DNA of 51,678 nt, taken from Gammaproteobacteria bacterium. GTDB taxonomy: Bacteria; Pseudomonadota; Gammaproteobacteria; UBA9339. The position numbers were made by a program, and so were the translations under genes. The stretch's first letter is position 1. Every line of letters starts with the position of its first letter. The notes under the pieces are model-generated. The model was not told the DNA's origin and did not search any database. It saw nothing but the letters and a program-made list of their open reading frames with translations. The stretch spans positions 1-51,678 of the forward strand of contig JAFGXA010000047.1 in the NCBI GenBank assembly GCA_016936855.1. Direction: 5' to 3'. Positions 18,705-27,309 of this stretch are shown one piece after another.

Positions 18705-19484
18705 TTATTTGAGCCAAGCCAGTACGTATTTTTTTAGTAGAAATGATAAATAACCCACGTTGCATATGTTGTCTTTGATTATAAAAAGCCTGTTTTGAAT
18801 TAAATTAAAATCTTTGCCAAATTTTTTAGATAAAGTCCACTGTTCTTTCTGTATTTTTGATGATGAAGATAGGTTTGCATCGTGACGTCGAAATAGGGCG
18901 ATATTTCTGTCAATATAGCCGTGTTTCACTGATTCATTTTTACATAATCTTAGGACGAAATCACAGTCGGACATGGCTCTAAATTGGGTGTCATACAACC
19001 CATATTTAGTAAACAAGTCTTTTTTAAAAATAGTGCTTGGGTGTGAGACAACAAATAATCTACGTAAGGCGGATTTGAAATTAAATTTTATAGGCTTGTG
19101 AGTATATATTTGCTTTAGTTTATCATCTACCATTACGCATTTTCCGTAAGCGAAATCGATATTTGGATTATCGTTAAAAAATTTAACAACATCTTCTATA
19201 ACGTGCTTATCTGCGTATAGATCATCAGAGTTTAGAAAGCAAATTAATTCCCCGGTCGCCATTTGAATGCCGGTATTCAATGCTTCATACATAGAATGGT
19301 CTTTTTTGGAGATGAATGTTACATCATATTTGCCACATATTTCTCGGGTTTTATCCATAGATACATTATCAACAATTATGTGTTCAATGTTAGGATAAGT
19401 TTGTTCCTGTACGGAGCTTAATGTGTCTTCGATGTATTTTTCGGAGTTCCAACTCGGGGTCACTACGGAAACTTTATAATTCAC
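18705..19484 (-). CDS. GT2 family glycosyltransferase
   Basis: A 259-residue GT-A enzyme. KVSVVTPSWNSEKYIEDTL, EHIIVDNVSMDKTREI, ISKKDHSMYEALNTGI and the metal-binding ICFLNSDDLY form the catalytic domain, and DCDFVLRL follows. This type (WcaA/WbbD-like) often adds hexoses or hexosamines. The start is GTG at 19484. It is first in the minus-strand operon, and the region up to 19618 is a divergent promoter region with wzx. Confidence 0.85.
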   Translation of the reverse strand: MNYKVSVVTPSWNSEKYIEDTLSSVQEQTYPNIEHIIVDNVSMDKTREICGKYDVTFISKKDHSMYEALNTGIQMATGELICFLNSDDLYADKHVIEDVVKFFNDNPNIDFAYGKCVMVDDKLKQIYTHKPIKFNFKSALRRLFVVSHPSTIFKKDLFTKYGLYDTQFRAMSDCDFVLRLCKNESVKHGYIDRNIALFRRHDANLSSSSKIQKEQWTLSKKFGKDFNLIQNRLFIIKDNICNVGYLSFLLKKYVLAWLK

Positions 19485-19561
19485 GATTTTTCTCGCTAAT
19501 ATTTAAAATCAACTAATAATAACAGCGTATTACGTAAAATTCATCTTTTGAACTATAGATA

Positions 19562-19590
19562 TTGCATTCGAAAAGTCCGGGTGATATCTT
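19562..19590 (+). promoter_or_regulatory. probable promoter of the wzx operon
   Basis: TTGCAT (19562-19567), a 17-bp spacer and TATCTT (19585-19590) lie 28 bp upstream of the wzx ATG. This is the only well-spaced pair I see in the 134-bp divergent intergenic region. It is a sequence match only. Confidence 0.4.
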
Positions 19591-19618
19591 GATTAGCATC
19601 AAAAACAGTTTCTAAGTT

Positions 19619-20938
19619 ATGCGGGTATGCTGCGTGTTTAGACCTCTCATAAAAAAAATATTAACCGCCAAAATATTACATAGATTCGTAGTGTATATCA
19701 CTTCGGGCGGGTTAAATGGTGCGATAGGATTTATGTTATTGCCCGTTTTAACTAGATATTTAACTGCTCACGAGTATGGAGTTCTAGAAAATTTCAATAT
19801 TTTGCGCATGGTTTTGGGTGTCATTCTGCTGTATGGGGCAAATACGCTGCTTACTATGGAGTATTACGGTAGCGATGAACAGCATAGAAAAGTTTATTGT
19901 GGTAATTTGCTTGGAACAATATTGTTTAATGTTTGTGTTTTGTTTTTGATTATTCTTTTGGTTTTTTTGTTTGATCAACACATATTGTTGGCTGTGAAAG
20001 TTACAATTGGAGTTGTAATCTTGGCGAGTTTGTGTGCATTCCTTAATTCTGTGTTTACACTCCAACTGACATTATTGCAAATAGAAAAGAAGGCTGCTAA
20101 GTATGCTATTTTGATAAATGGTAATACCTTAACTAACATTGTGCTTAGCATTATTTTAGTGGTTGTTTTTGGTTTGGGTTGGGCCGGTCGGGTTTATGGT
20201 GTGATTGTAGCTTTGGCACTATTCTTTTTTATCGCAATATACGCTTTTTTTCGTCGTGGCATGCTTCCAAAATTCAATTTGAGTAAGCAAAAAACTATTT
20301 TTATTTTGGGGCTTCCTTTGATGCTCTCCCAAGTGTCAAGTTGGATCACATTGTCTGCTAATAAGTTGTTGGTTAATCATTTCATCGGTCTTTCTGAAAT
20401 GGGTGTTTATGCAGTTGCCACAAAGTTCGCCCTAATTATTTTTATGCTCAACACAGCTTTTTGTCAGGCTTGGATGCCGTTTTTCTTTGAGAATATCAAC
20501 AAAAATAAATACAACTCTAATATAGCAATTATGCGAGGTGTTTATTTATACTGTGTTTCTCTGTTCTGTTTTACATTGTTGTATGCATACATTATAAAAC
20601 TTTTATTGCCATACATTGTTGGTAGAGACTTTTATGGCGCTGCCCCACTCATATTGACCTTGTGTTTGGCGCATTTTTTCGATGGTATATGGCGTATGTT
20701 CAACTATTTTCTGATACATAAAAAGCGCACCAGAGTTTATGGTGGTATTGTTATTGCCGCTGGCTTGGTGGGTTTTGTCGCAAGTTATTGGTTGTTGCCT
20801 GTTATTGGAGTTAGTGGAGCGGCATGGGGTGTTCTAATTTCATTTGCTTTCGGGGCAGCAGTCACAACAGGGATAGTGCTCAAGAGTGAAAAAATGCCTT
20901 GGCTGAAGGCTTTAAAATACAACGCTAATAGAGCTTAA
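19619..20938 (+). CDS. wzx: Wzx-type oligosaccharide flippase
   Basis: A 439-residue polytopic protein of the MOP/PST superfamily with about 12 hydrophobic helices. YITSGGLNGAIGFMLLPVLTRYLTAHEYGVLENF is the typical N-terminal flippase pattern (FLLLPLLTRYLSPEEYG type). It would flip the undecaprenyl-linked repeat unit across the inner membrane. No ABC exporter is present, so assembly is probably Wzy-dependent, and a Wzy-like gene follows six genes later. Start ATG 19619 has a weak ribosome-binding site. Confidence 0.88.
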   Translation: MRVCCVFRPLIKKILTAKILHRFVVYITSGGLNGAIGFMLLPVLTRYLTAHEYGVLENFNILRMVLGVILLYGANTLLTMEYYGSDEQHRKVYCGNLLGTILFNVCVLFLIILLVFLFDQHILLAVKVTIGVVILASLCAFLNSVFTLQLTLLQIEKKAAKYAILINGNTLTNIVLSIILVVVFGLGWAGRVYGVIVALALFFFIAIYAFFRRGMLPKFNLSKQKTIFILGLPLMLSQVSSWITLSANKLLVNHFIGLSEMGVYAVATKFALIIFMLNTAFCQAWMPFFFENINKNKYNSNIAIMRGVYLYCVSLFCFTLLYAYIIKLLLPYIVGRDFYGAAPLILTLCLAHFFDGIWRMFNYFLIHKKRTRVYGGIVIAAGLVGFVASYWLLPVIGVSGAAWGVLISFAFGAAVTTGIVLKSEKMPWLKALKYNANRA

Positions 20939-21027
20939 TCTCTAATTGCGCACATTGCCGGCGCATGAACTGGTCAAGCGCTTATATACTATATATACTT
21001 GCTGCTAGCGTTAGACTTGAGGATAGC

Positions 21028-22101
21028 ATGAAAAGAAACTTACTTATGGTGGCCGGGCCAACTGAGATAGAAGACGATGTTCTTGCGTACGGAGCACGAC
21101 CGCTTGTTTACAATCGTACCCCTGAATTTAGTGAGCACATACTTAAGATTGAAAAGGGGTTGCAGGAGCTATTTGTGACTAAAAACAGGGTGTTTATTTT
21201 AACATCTTCAGGTACTGGTGCTATGGAGACTGCTGTTGTTAATTTATTGTCTTCTGGCGATAAGGTCCTAGTTGTTGATGCGGGAACCTTTGGTCATAGA
21301 TGGTTTGAGATCGCAGATGCGTACGGTGTGGAGTGTGACGTTATTAAGGTTCCACAAGGAATTAGCGTGGATCCAGAACTTATTAGGTCGCGTATAACAG
21401 AAGATATCAAAGCCGTGTTTGTGACGGCAAATGAAACTTCTGTTGGTATAACGATTGATTTGAAGAAAATTGGTTTATTAGTAAAAGATACTAACGCCGT
21501 ATTGGTTGTGGATGCGGTTAGTAGTCTTGGTTCTGATCCATTAGAGACCGATAATTGGTTTTGTGATGTTGTAATAACAAGCACGCAAAAAGCATTGGCT
21601 TTGCCACCTGGTTTGTCTTTTATAACGGTAAGTGATAAGGCTTGGAGCTTGGTAGAAAAATCCACGCTTCCCAAGTATTACTTTAATTTAAAAGAATATC
21701 GCGCAAATATGTTGCGGGGGCAAACTCCCTTTACTCCAGCTATATCTCTATTGTTTCAGTTGGGTAAAAGGCTAGAAAAGTTACATGAAATAGGGTTAAC
21801 GGAAACCATTTCTATACAACGCAAAAAGTCTTTGTATTTGCGCAAAGGGTGTGAGCGATTGGGGTTGAGTGTAATAGGTGATTCTCCTTCAAATGGCGTT
21901 GTTGGCATAAAGGTCCCGGAGCATTTGGATGCTTTTGAGGTTGTACAAATTTTGCGCAAAGAACATGGTGTTGAAATTGCGCCTAGTCCTGGGGAGGATA
22001 AGCATAAAGTAATTCGAATTGGCATGTTTGGGGCTATTGATTTGTCGGATATAGATAAGTTGTTAAATGTGCTCGAGGGGGTTTTAAGTGAGGCTATGTA
22101 A
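21028..22101 (+). CDS. class V PLP aminotransferase (AEP/serine-glyoxylate type)
   Basis: 357 residues from ATG 21028, which has GAGGA upstream and gives the family N-terminus MKRNLLMVAGPTEI. TSSGTGAMETAVVNLLSSGD binds the cofactor phosphate. VVDAVSSLGSDPL contains the PLP-ring Asp162, and STQKALALPPGLSF contains the Schiff-base Lys188. The fold class includes serine-glyoxylate, alanine-glyoxylate and 2-aminoethylphosphonate aminotransferases; substrate is undetermined. The downstream DUF2284 gene begins inside its last codons (14-bp overlap). With the nucleotidyltransferase and CDP-alcohol phosphotransferase downstream, it may make the amino-alcohol head group. No PEP mutase is present, so a phosphonate route is not established. 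Confidence 0.85.
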   Translation: MKRNLLMVAGPTEIEDDVLAYGARPLVYNRTPEFSEHILKIEKGLQELFVTKNRVFILTSSGTGAMETAVVNLLSSGDKVLVVDAGTFGHRWFEIADAYGVECDVIKVPQGISVDPELIRSRITEDIKAVFVTANETSVGITIDLKKIGLLVKDTNAVLVVDAVSSLGSDPLETDNWFCDVVITSTQKALALPPGLSFITVSDKAWSLVEKSTLPKYYFNLKEYRANMLRGQTPFTPAISLLFQLGKRLEKLHEIGLTETISIQRKKSLYLRKGCERLGLSVIGDSPSNGVVGIKVPEHLDAFEVVQILRKEHGVEIAPSPGEDKHKVIRIGMFGAIDLSDIDKLLNVLEGVLSEAM

Positions 22102-22648
22102 TTGTAAATATTGCTCAACTGGTAAGGAAATAGCAAACAAATATCCGTTATATATGCAGGAACATGATTTAAGTAGTTTGCCCTTAAGTTTCGATTATAG
22201 GGTAAATATTATGTGCCAGTTGGGTTGTTCAAGGTATCGAAAAAAACCGATGTGCCCACCGTTTATTCCTGACTATAAGTTTTATGAAAAAGTTTTTGCA
22301 GAATACAGTAAGATTTTAATTGTTGGGCGTCAGTATCCGTATGATGATGGTTTTTTTGATGTGCACTGGCGCACCTATTCTACTAACGAAATACATTCAC
22401 TGCTGCTTCAGGTAGAAATAGAGAAGTTTCAAATGGGGCATGTATATGCTAAGGCATTCATTGGTGGTGCATGTAAGCTTTGTGCAGCAAATGTTTGCGA
22501 TGGGTCCAAATGTTTGCGACCAAATAAGGCGAGGGCTTCCCTTGAAGGAACAGGTTTAGACGTATTTTCGCTGATGAATTATTTGGATTTGCGGTTTCAA
22601 GAGCCGCCTAAGCAGTATTTTTGGCGCATAGGCGCTGTTATTTATTAG
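22088..22648 (+). CDS. DUF2284-family cysteine-rich metal-binding protein
   Basis: 186 residues with ten cysteines, from a GTG start overlapping the aminotransferase. Clusters are C4-C6-C9, C43-x3-C47-x8-C56 followed by PP, and C129-x2-C132-x4-C137-x4-C142, a ferredoxin-like spacing able to bind a [4Fe-4S] cluster. FIGGACKLCAANVC and ARASLEGTGLDVFSLMNYL match the DUF2284 C-terminal signature. The family is annotated only as predicted metal-binding; I know of no established function. Embedding in a surface-polysaccharide operon is unusual and suggests a redox or metal step in making or regulating the head group. Confidence 0.75.
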   Translation: MRLCNCKYCSTGKEIANKYPLYMQEHDLSSLPLSFDYRVNIMCQLGCSRYRKKPMCPPFIPDYKFYEKVFAEYSKILIVGRQYPYDDGFFDVHWRTYSTNEIHSLLLQVEIEKFQMGHVYAKAFIGGACKLCAANVCDGSKCLRPNKARASLEGTGLDVFSLMNYLDLRFQEPPKQYFWRIGAVIY

Positions 22649-22669
22649 ATAATTGAGGAAAAGTATAAG

Positions 22670-23383
22670 ATGGCAAAAAAAGCGATTATTCTAGCCGCCG
22701 GTCGAGGAACTCGAATGGCTTCTTACTCGGTTCAAGGTCCTAAGTGTTTGCTTGAAGTTAAAGGAAAACCGTTACTACAAAGACAATTGGAATCCTTAAA
22801 TGCAAGCGGTGTTGAAGAGTTTATTATTGTTGGTGGTTACATGTTTGAGATGCTGGAGAATTTTATTGCATCTACTCCATGGAATGTAAAATTAATCAAC
22901 AACCCGTTCTATGCTGAAATGAATAGTATAGGAAGTTTATGGTTAGCGCGAGACCATTTGCACGGCGATGTGTTTATTACAAACGCAGATACTTATTTCG
23001 AGTCACCTATTTATTCACAGTTAATGAATAATCAGCATAGTTATATTTTTGGTGTAGATAAAAGCAAAAAAAATGATGCTGATTACAGTGTTACTCTTTT
23101 TGATGATGAAGTGCTTGATATGGGAAAGGATATTGAAGAGTATGAAGTTATGGCTGAATATATTGGTATAGCAGCCATAAAGAAGTCTGGTGTTTCATTG
23201 TTTAGGGAATTGTTAGATAAATCAGTAAGAAACGGAAATTATGGCTTGTGGTGGGAGGATTTGTTTCTTGAATTATTAGCAAAAGGGGAGAAAATTTCCT
23301 ATGTTGATGTTACTGGATCATTGTGGTTCGAGGTTGATCAAATAAGGGATTATAGAAGATGTCAGAGGTATTTTAATGATTAA
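22670..23383 (+). CDS. LicC/PntC-like nucleotidyltransferase (probable CTP-dependent)
   Basis: A 237-residue single-domain NTP transferase. IILAAGRGTRM is the nucleotide loop. PKCLLEVKGKPLLQRQLE, NPFYAEMNSIGSLWLAR and VFITNADTYFE match the phosphocholine/2-aminoethylphosphonate cytidylyltransferase group more than sugar-1-phosphate enzymes. Likely reaction: CTP plus a phosphorylated or phosphonylated amino alcohol gives a CDP or CMP conjugate. The CDP-alcohol phosphotransferase two genes later is a logical partner. Shine-Dalgarno GAGGAAAAG precedes the ATG. The gene overlaps the next by 8 bp. Confidence 0.82.
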   Translation: MAKKAIILAAGRGTRMASYSVQGPKCLLEVKGKPLLQRQLESLNASGVEEFIIVGGYMFEMLENFIASTPWNVKLINNPFYAEMNSIGSLWLARDHLHGDVFITNADTYFESPIYSQLMNNQHSYIFGVDKSKKNDADYSVTLFDDEVLDMGKDIEEYEVMAEYIGIAAIKKSGVSLFRELLDKSVRNGNYGLWWEDLFLELLAKGEKISYVDVTGSLWFEVDQIRDYRRCQRYFND

Positions 23384-23882
23384 GGATTTTAAAATCTCTG
23401 ATCTCAAATTATCTGCAAAAACCAGAGTGCAATGTATGCATGGTTGTTTATTCTACAAAAAAAATCAATTATGCCCACCCCATTGTCTTGATTTAGAGCA
23501 ATTTAAAGAACTAATAAATTCTTATGAATACATAAGAGTTGTTTATGAAAATATAAATTATAATGATAAGGAAGATTTGCTTAAACAAAGAAGACATTTC
23601 CATGATAAGCTCCTTCAAGAGGAGAGAAAATTAAAGCAAAATAATGTATTTTCGATAGCCTTTGATAGTGGTGTAGATGCGATGCATGATGTTGTTAATA
23701 ATAGCGATCATGGTTTGGGTCGTTTTCCTATTTGTGCTACTGGTATTGACTTGCAGCATCTATGTGCGGAATTGCTAGGGATTTCAACGGAAAATATGTT
23801 AAGTTTTTGGAAATTATTATTGCCTGAGTTTTTAACGCAGAGTAAATCTTCCTGTCTATGTTTAGGGTGTGTATTATTCTAA
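23376..23882 (+). CDS. second, divergent DUF2284-like protein
   Basis: 168 residues. RVQCMHGC...QLCPPHC gives C20-x3-C24-x8-C33-PP-x-C37, the same spacing as C43-C47-C56-PP in the gene at 22088, so the two are paralogues. Where the first has FIGGACKLCAANVC this one has FDSGVDAMHDV, so the second cysteine cluster is lost. Cys120, Cys130 and a new terminal CLCLGC (160-165) are present instead. Overlaps at both ends (8 bp upstream, TAATG downstream) indicate coupled translation. A non-equivalent partner of the first protein, for example a heterodimer subunit, is plausible. Function unknown. Confidence 0.65.
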   Translation: MIKDFKISDLKLSAKTRVQCMHGCLFYKKNQLCPPHCLDLEQFKELINSYEYIRVVYENINYNDKEDLLKQRRHFHDKLLQEERKLKQNNVFSIAFDSGVDAMHDVVNNSDHGLGRFPICATGIDLQHLCAELLGISTENMLSFWKLLLPEFLTQSKSSCLCLGCVLF

Positions 23883-24568
23883 TGGCAAATTATAGTTATA
23901 AAGAAATAATCAAAAAAGGGTTGCTAACAGAAAGGTTGATTTATTTTAAGCTGCTTTCTTATTATATTGCGCCACCACTTGTGTATTTATCATACAAACT
24001 TAATATTAGCGCAAATATGGTAACGCTATTCGGTGTGTTTTTGGCTATTCCTATGGTTTTTTTTAATTTATCGCACCACTATTTTATTGCAGCTATTTTT
24101 CTAAATTTATTTTTCGTTTGTGATAGTATCGACGGTATTTTAGCTAGGGGAACAAGTACTCAATCAGTATTGGGCATGTATCTAGATGAGCTGAGTCATT
24201 ACATAGTGCACGCCATTTTTGTTCTTTCATTTGCATTGTCTTTTAAGGCTAACACGCTTTTATCAGTTGTGTCTTTGATATATGTAGTGTTTATGACAAT
24301 TGAAAGAGCAAATATCGATTTGTTATATAAAGCGCGGACTTTGCTTGGTGGTAATGGCAAAGATAGTGATGGCGGGAAAGATTCAATAAAGTCGATGCTT
24401 TTAAGAGCTTTTTGTTTCCCTAATTTTGTTGTTTGGTTCTCTATATTATTGTGGGATATGAGATTTTTGACTATATATATTTCGCTTTGTGCTTTGTTGG
24501 CGGTTACGCATGTATTTTATGGGTTATTAAAGCACAGAAAAGAATTTGCACGGAGTGGTAATGAGTAA
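23882..24568 (+). CDS. CDP-alcohol phosphotransferase with altered motif
   Basis: A 228-residue membrane protein with about 6-7 hydrophobic helices. The CDP-alcohol phosphotransferase motif is D81-x2-D84-G85-x2-A88-R89-x8-G98-x3-D102-x3-H106. The canonical last residue is Asp, the proposed catalytic base; here it is His (DELSH). The family transfers a phospho-alcohol from CDP to an acceptor alcohol at the inner membrane. With the LicC/PntC-like enzyme it probably places the activated head group on a lipid or on the lipid-linked glycan. ATG 23882 overlaps the previous stop, and the gene ends 8 bp inside the next. Confidence 0.8.
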   Translation: MANYSYKEIIKKGLLTERLIYFKLLSYYIAPPLVYLSYKLNISANMVTLFGVFLAIPMVFFNLSHHYFIAAIFLNLFFVCDSIDGILARGTSTQSVLGMYLDELSHYIVHAIFVLSFALSFKANTLLSVVSLIYVVFMTIERANIDLLYKARTLLGGNGKDSDGGKDSIKSMLLRAFCFPNFVVWFSILLWDMRFLTIYISLCALLAVTHVFYGLLKHRKEFARSGNE

Positions 24569-26018
24569 AAAAAAAGAACATGTTTTTTTGGATTTACGTG
24601 GCGTTAATGATGTTGAGCAAAATATAAAATTTTCTCGTATTGCTGGAATAGTAGCTGAGCATTGTGAATCTGATTTGATCATAATGCCTGGCTTTAAATT
24701 AAAAAATAAAAAAGCGATTTTTAATGGCAGGTTTAAATTAATTAATCCGTGGCTATTTATGGCAAAGGCGTTTTTTCGATCTTTTTTCCAAGTTGTTGGT
24801 GCGTTATTAAGTATAGGTGATGGCAAAAAACTATATGAACTGAAGTTAAAAGGCATGAGTCCTGGGGTTCACATATATGACACATTGCTTAAAAAGAAGG
24901 GTGTTGCCAGTATCGATAGTTTTTCAGTAAAAGACAGGTGTTTGCTTGCTTTTGAAATAGTTTATTTTTATGGGATATTTAATTTTTTAAGTAATGGTTT
25001 TTTTAGTTATCTGGTATTGCCGGATAATGCTTATCATCATGGGTTAGATTTTATTTGTGCAGAAAAATTACAGTTGAAAACAATAGCTGGTATCAACCTG
25101 CAAAATATGTCAATGCATAAATATGTTGTGTCTGAGAGCTTCAAGTTGCATTGTTGTACGCCAGATCAAGAGGTTCTATCTTTGTTGGAAACCAAAAAGG
25201 ATTTTATTATAAAAATGACGGACGAATTTTTGAATATACGTTACTCAGGTAAAGAGCAACAGCATGATACTTTGAGGGCGTACCGGCAGGATAAACATAA
25301 TACCAGCAGAGAGGAGTTGGTTGATAAATATAAATTAGATCCAAGCAAAAAAATTGTGTTTGTTATGGCTCATATTTTTCAGGATGCACCTCACGCACTG
25401 CCAGGTATGTATTTTCGTGACTATAAAAATTGGTTGCAAGTAACTTGTTTGGAGTTGGCTAAGAACCATGAAGTCGAGTTTTTGGTAAAAGAACATCCCA
25501 GTATAGATATATATAACGAATATGGCGTAATTGAAGATGTGTTAGATCAAATAGATTGTAAGCATAAAGTATTAGATAAAGATATTAATACTGCTTCTTT
25601 ATTTGGCGTGGCCGATGTAATTGTGACGTGTGGAGGAACTGCGGGGTTGGAGTTTGCCTGTGCTGGAACCCCAATTTTGTTGGCCTCTAAACCACCGTAT
25701 GCTTGTTTTGGTTGTGTAAAAACCACATCTTCTTGTGAAGAATATGTCAGAGAGTTGAGCAATCTTCATAATTACTCGAAGCTTTCAAAGGGCGAACAAG
25801 ATATGATGAAACTTATTTTGTTTGCAATGACTTTTATAAATTCTCCAGCTCAACAACTGTGTGAAGGGAAAATGGATCGATTAGCTGTTAATGTTAATTC
25901 ATTAGAATTTTCTAATTTGTTACATGATTTTTTGTATGCTAAAACGTGCAATCTTTTAAATATTAATATGCTTAATAATATATTCGGGATAGGTTACGAT
26001 GCTTTCAAGCCTATTTAA
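24561..26018 (+). CDS. KpsC/capsule-synthesis-like GT-B protein
   Basis: 485 residues from ATG 24561 (MSKKKEHVFLDLRG), followed at once by nine A. The C-terminal half has KKIVFVMAHIFQDAPHALPG, VEFLVKEHPS, and DVIVTCGGTAGLEFACAGTPILLASKPPYACFG. The KEHP and GGTAGLE signatures occur in capsule polysaccharide biosynthesis (KpsC/KpsS, CapA-like) and related glycosyl- or polyol-phosphate transferases. The N-terminal half is not recognised. It overlaps both neighbours (8 bp and 20 bp). It may act on the phospho-decorated glycan. Confidence 0.65.
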   Translation: MSKKKEHVFLDLRGVNDVEQNIKFSRIAGIVAEHCESDLIIMPGFKLKNKKAIFNGRFKLINPWLFMAKAFFRSFFQVVGALLSIGDGKKLYELKLKGMSPGVHIYDTLLKKKGVASIDSFSVKDRCLLAFEIVYFYGIFNFLSNGFFSYLVLPDNAYHHGLDFICAEKLQLKTIAGINLQNMSMHKYVVSESFKLHCCTPDQEVLSLLETKKDFIIKMTDEFLNIRYSGKEQQHDTLRAYRQDKHNTSREELVDKYKLDPSKKIVFVMAHIFQDAPHALPGMYFRDYKNWLQVTCLELAKNHEVEFLVKEHPSIDIYNEYGVIEDVLDQIDCKHKVLDKDINTASLFGVADVIVTCGGTAGLEFACAGTPILLASKPPYACFGCVKTTSSCEEYVRELSNLHNYSKLSKGEQDMMKLILFAMTFINSPAQQLCEGKMDRLAVNVNSLEFSNLLHDFLYAKTCNLLNINMLNNIFGIGYDAFKPI

Positions 26019-27309
26019 GTTAAATGCTGGAGCATTGTTGTGCATGATGATTTTTGCTCCTGGCACTTGGCAGTATCCAAAGGCTGCTCTTATTTTGTTA
26101 ATGATACTTTCTTATATTGTTGTTATTTATCGTGATGATTTGCTCTTTGGAAATTTGGAGAAACCACTCTTCAGGTTGGATGCAAAAATCATTATAACTG
26201 TTGTTTCTGTTTGTTTGTGTGGGTTGTTTTTCGTATTGCGAGGGGTGTTTTTTGGTAATGTTGGGGCTATGTATTCGTTTGGAACTTATGTGATTTGGCC
26301 TGTTTTTTATTTATTTATGGTTGGTGTTGTATCAACACCAAAAAAATTAGAGTTTGTTTTTCGTGTAATAGAATTTGCGTATGTATTGATTATTATTTAT
26401 TCAGTGCAATTTTTTTTGCATTATTTCGGTTTGATAGGTGATTTTCTTCCATCGTTATTTAGAGACGGTGGTTTCGATGTTGTGGGCGGGGCTTTAACAT
26501 TTAATATAATGCCAACCAATAGCCTGGGTTTTTTGTCGCCGTTTTTTTGTGCTATGTTTATTTTGTATCATAAGGATGATATGTTTTTAAGCAAAGGCAT
26601 TTTGTATGTTGCACTTGCGGCTTGTTCTAGTGTTCTGTTTGTTATTTTATCTGGTAGAAGAGCCTTTATTTTGGCAACATTTTTATCGAGTATGATAGCG
26701 CTTTTTTTGGGGTGGTTTCTGAGGAAGGATAAGCATAATAACAATATTGTAGGGTTGTTTTTTATCAAGTTATTAATCGCATTAGTTTTAGTTGTTGTTT
26801 CGGCTGTGCTGTTGTTATTTATGTTTAATTTTAATTTTTCAGGTTTGTTCCATAGGTTTCTTGATGTGTTTGACCCTGGTCGCATGTTGTTTAGCATAAC
26901 TGCTGTTGCGCATCATTTACAGATGCAGGCTTTGTGGAATGGTTTTTTGGTGCATCCGATTTTGGGCAATGGGTTCGGATATGTCGCTCATTATATTAGA
27001 TCCTTACAACAACCTTGGGCATATGAATTAACATATATGGATTTATTGGCATCTACCGGTGTTGTAGGTGGGGCTGTATATTTATGCGCAATTATCGCTT
27101 TGTTTTGGGTGGCCATTAAGCTTTTGGTTAGATCAGGTAGCTCGATTGATAGGATGACATTGGTTGTGCTGGTGGCTTTATTTTCTATGTTATTAGCTAA
27201 TTCTGTAGATCCATATTTAAATAAATTTGATGGATTATGGATGATCTTTCTTCCTATTGCTATGATAAATGCTTACATGGTTGATGCGAGGGCTTTTCAT
27301 AATGAATAG
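25999..27309 (+). CDS. wzy: Wzy-type O-antigen polymerase
   Basis: A 436-residue protein with about 11-12 hydrophobic helices and a large periplasmic loop. The second half has VILSGRRAFILATFLSS, then FVHPILGNGFGYVAHYI and YELTYMDLLASTGVVGG, the Wzy_C pattern (G-x-x-R, and P-x-x-G-x-G ... HN/YxxLL). It would polymerise the repeat units flipped by Wzx in the same operon. A ligase-type relative occurs at 47.4 kb, so I assign this one as polymerase because of its position. Confidence 0.78.
   Translation: MLSSLFKLNAGALLCMMIFAPGTWQYPKAALILLMILSYIVVIYRDDLLFGNLEKPLFRLDAKIIITVVSVCLCGLFFVLRGVFFGNVGAMYSFGTYVIWPVFYLFMVGVVSTPKKLEFVFRVIEFAYVLIIIYSVQFFLHYFGLIGDFLPSLFRDGGFDVVGGALTFNIMPTNSLGFLSPFFCAMFILYHKDDMFLSKGILYVALAACSSVLFVILSGRRAFILATFLSSMIALFLGWFLRKDKHNNNIVGLFFIKLLIALVLVVVSAVLLLFMFNFNFSGLFHRFLDVFDPGRMLFSITAVAHHLQMQALWNGFLVHPILGNGFGYVAHYIRSLQQPWAYELTYMDLLASTGVVGGAVYLCAIIALFWVAIKLLVRSGSSIDRMTLVVLVALFSMLLANSVDPYLNKFDGLWMIFLPIAMINAYMVDARAFHNE

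Noticed and set aside
21028-24568. Complete phosphonate (PepM/Ppd/AepT/PntC) pathway
   Set aside because: Only the aminotransferase and cytidylyltransferase could fit; no PEP mutase or phosphonopyruvate decarboxylase is in the window.
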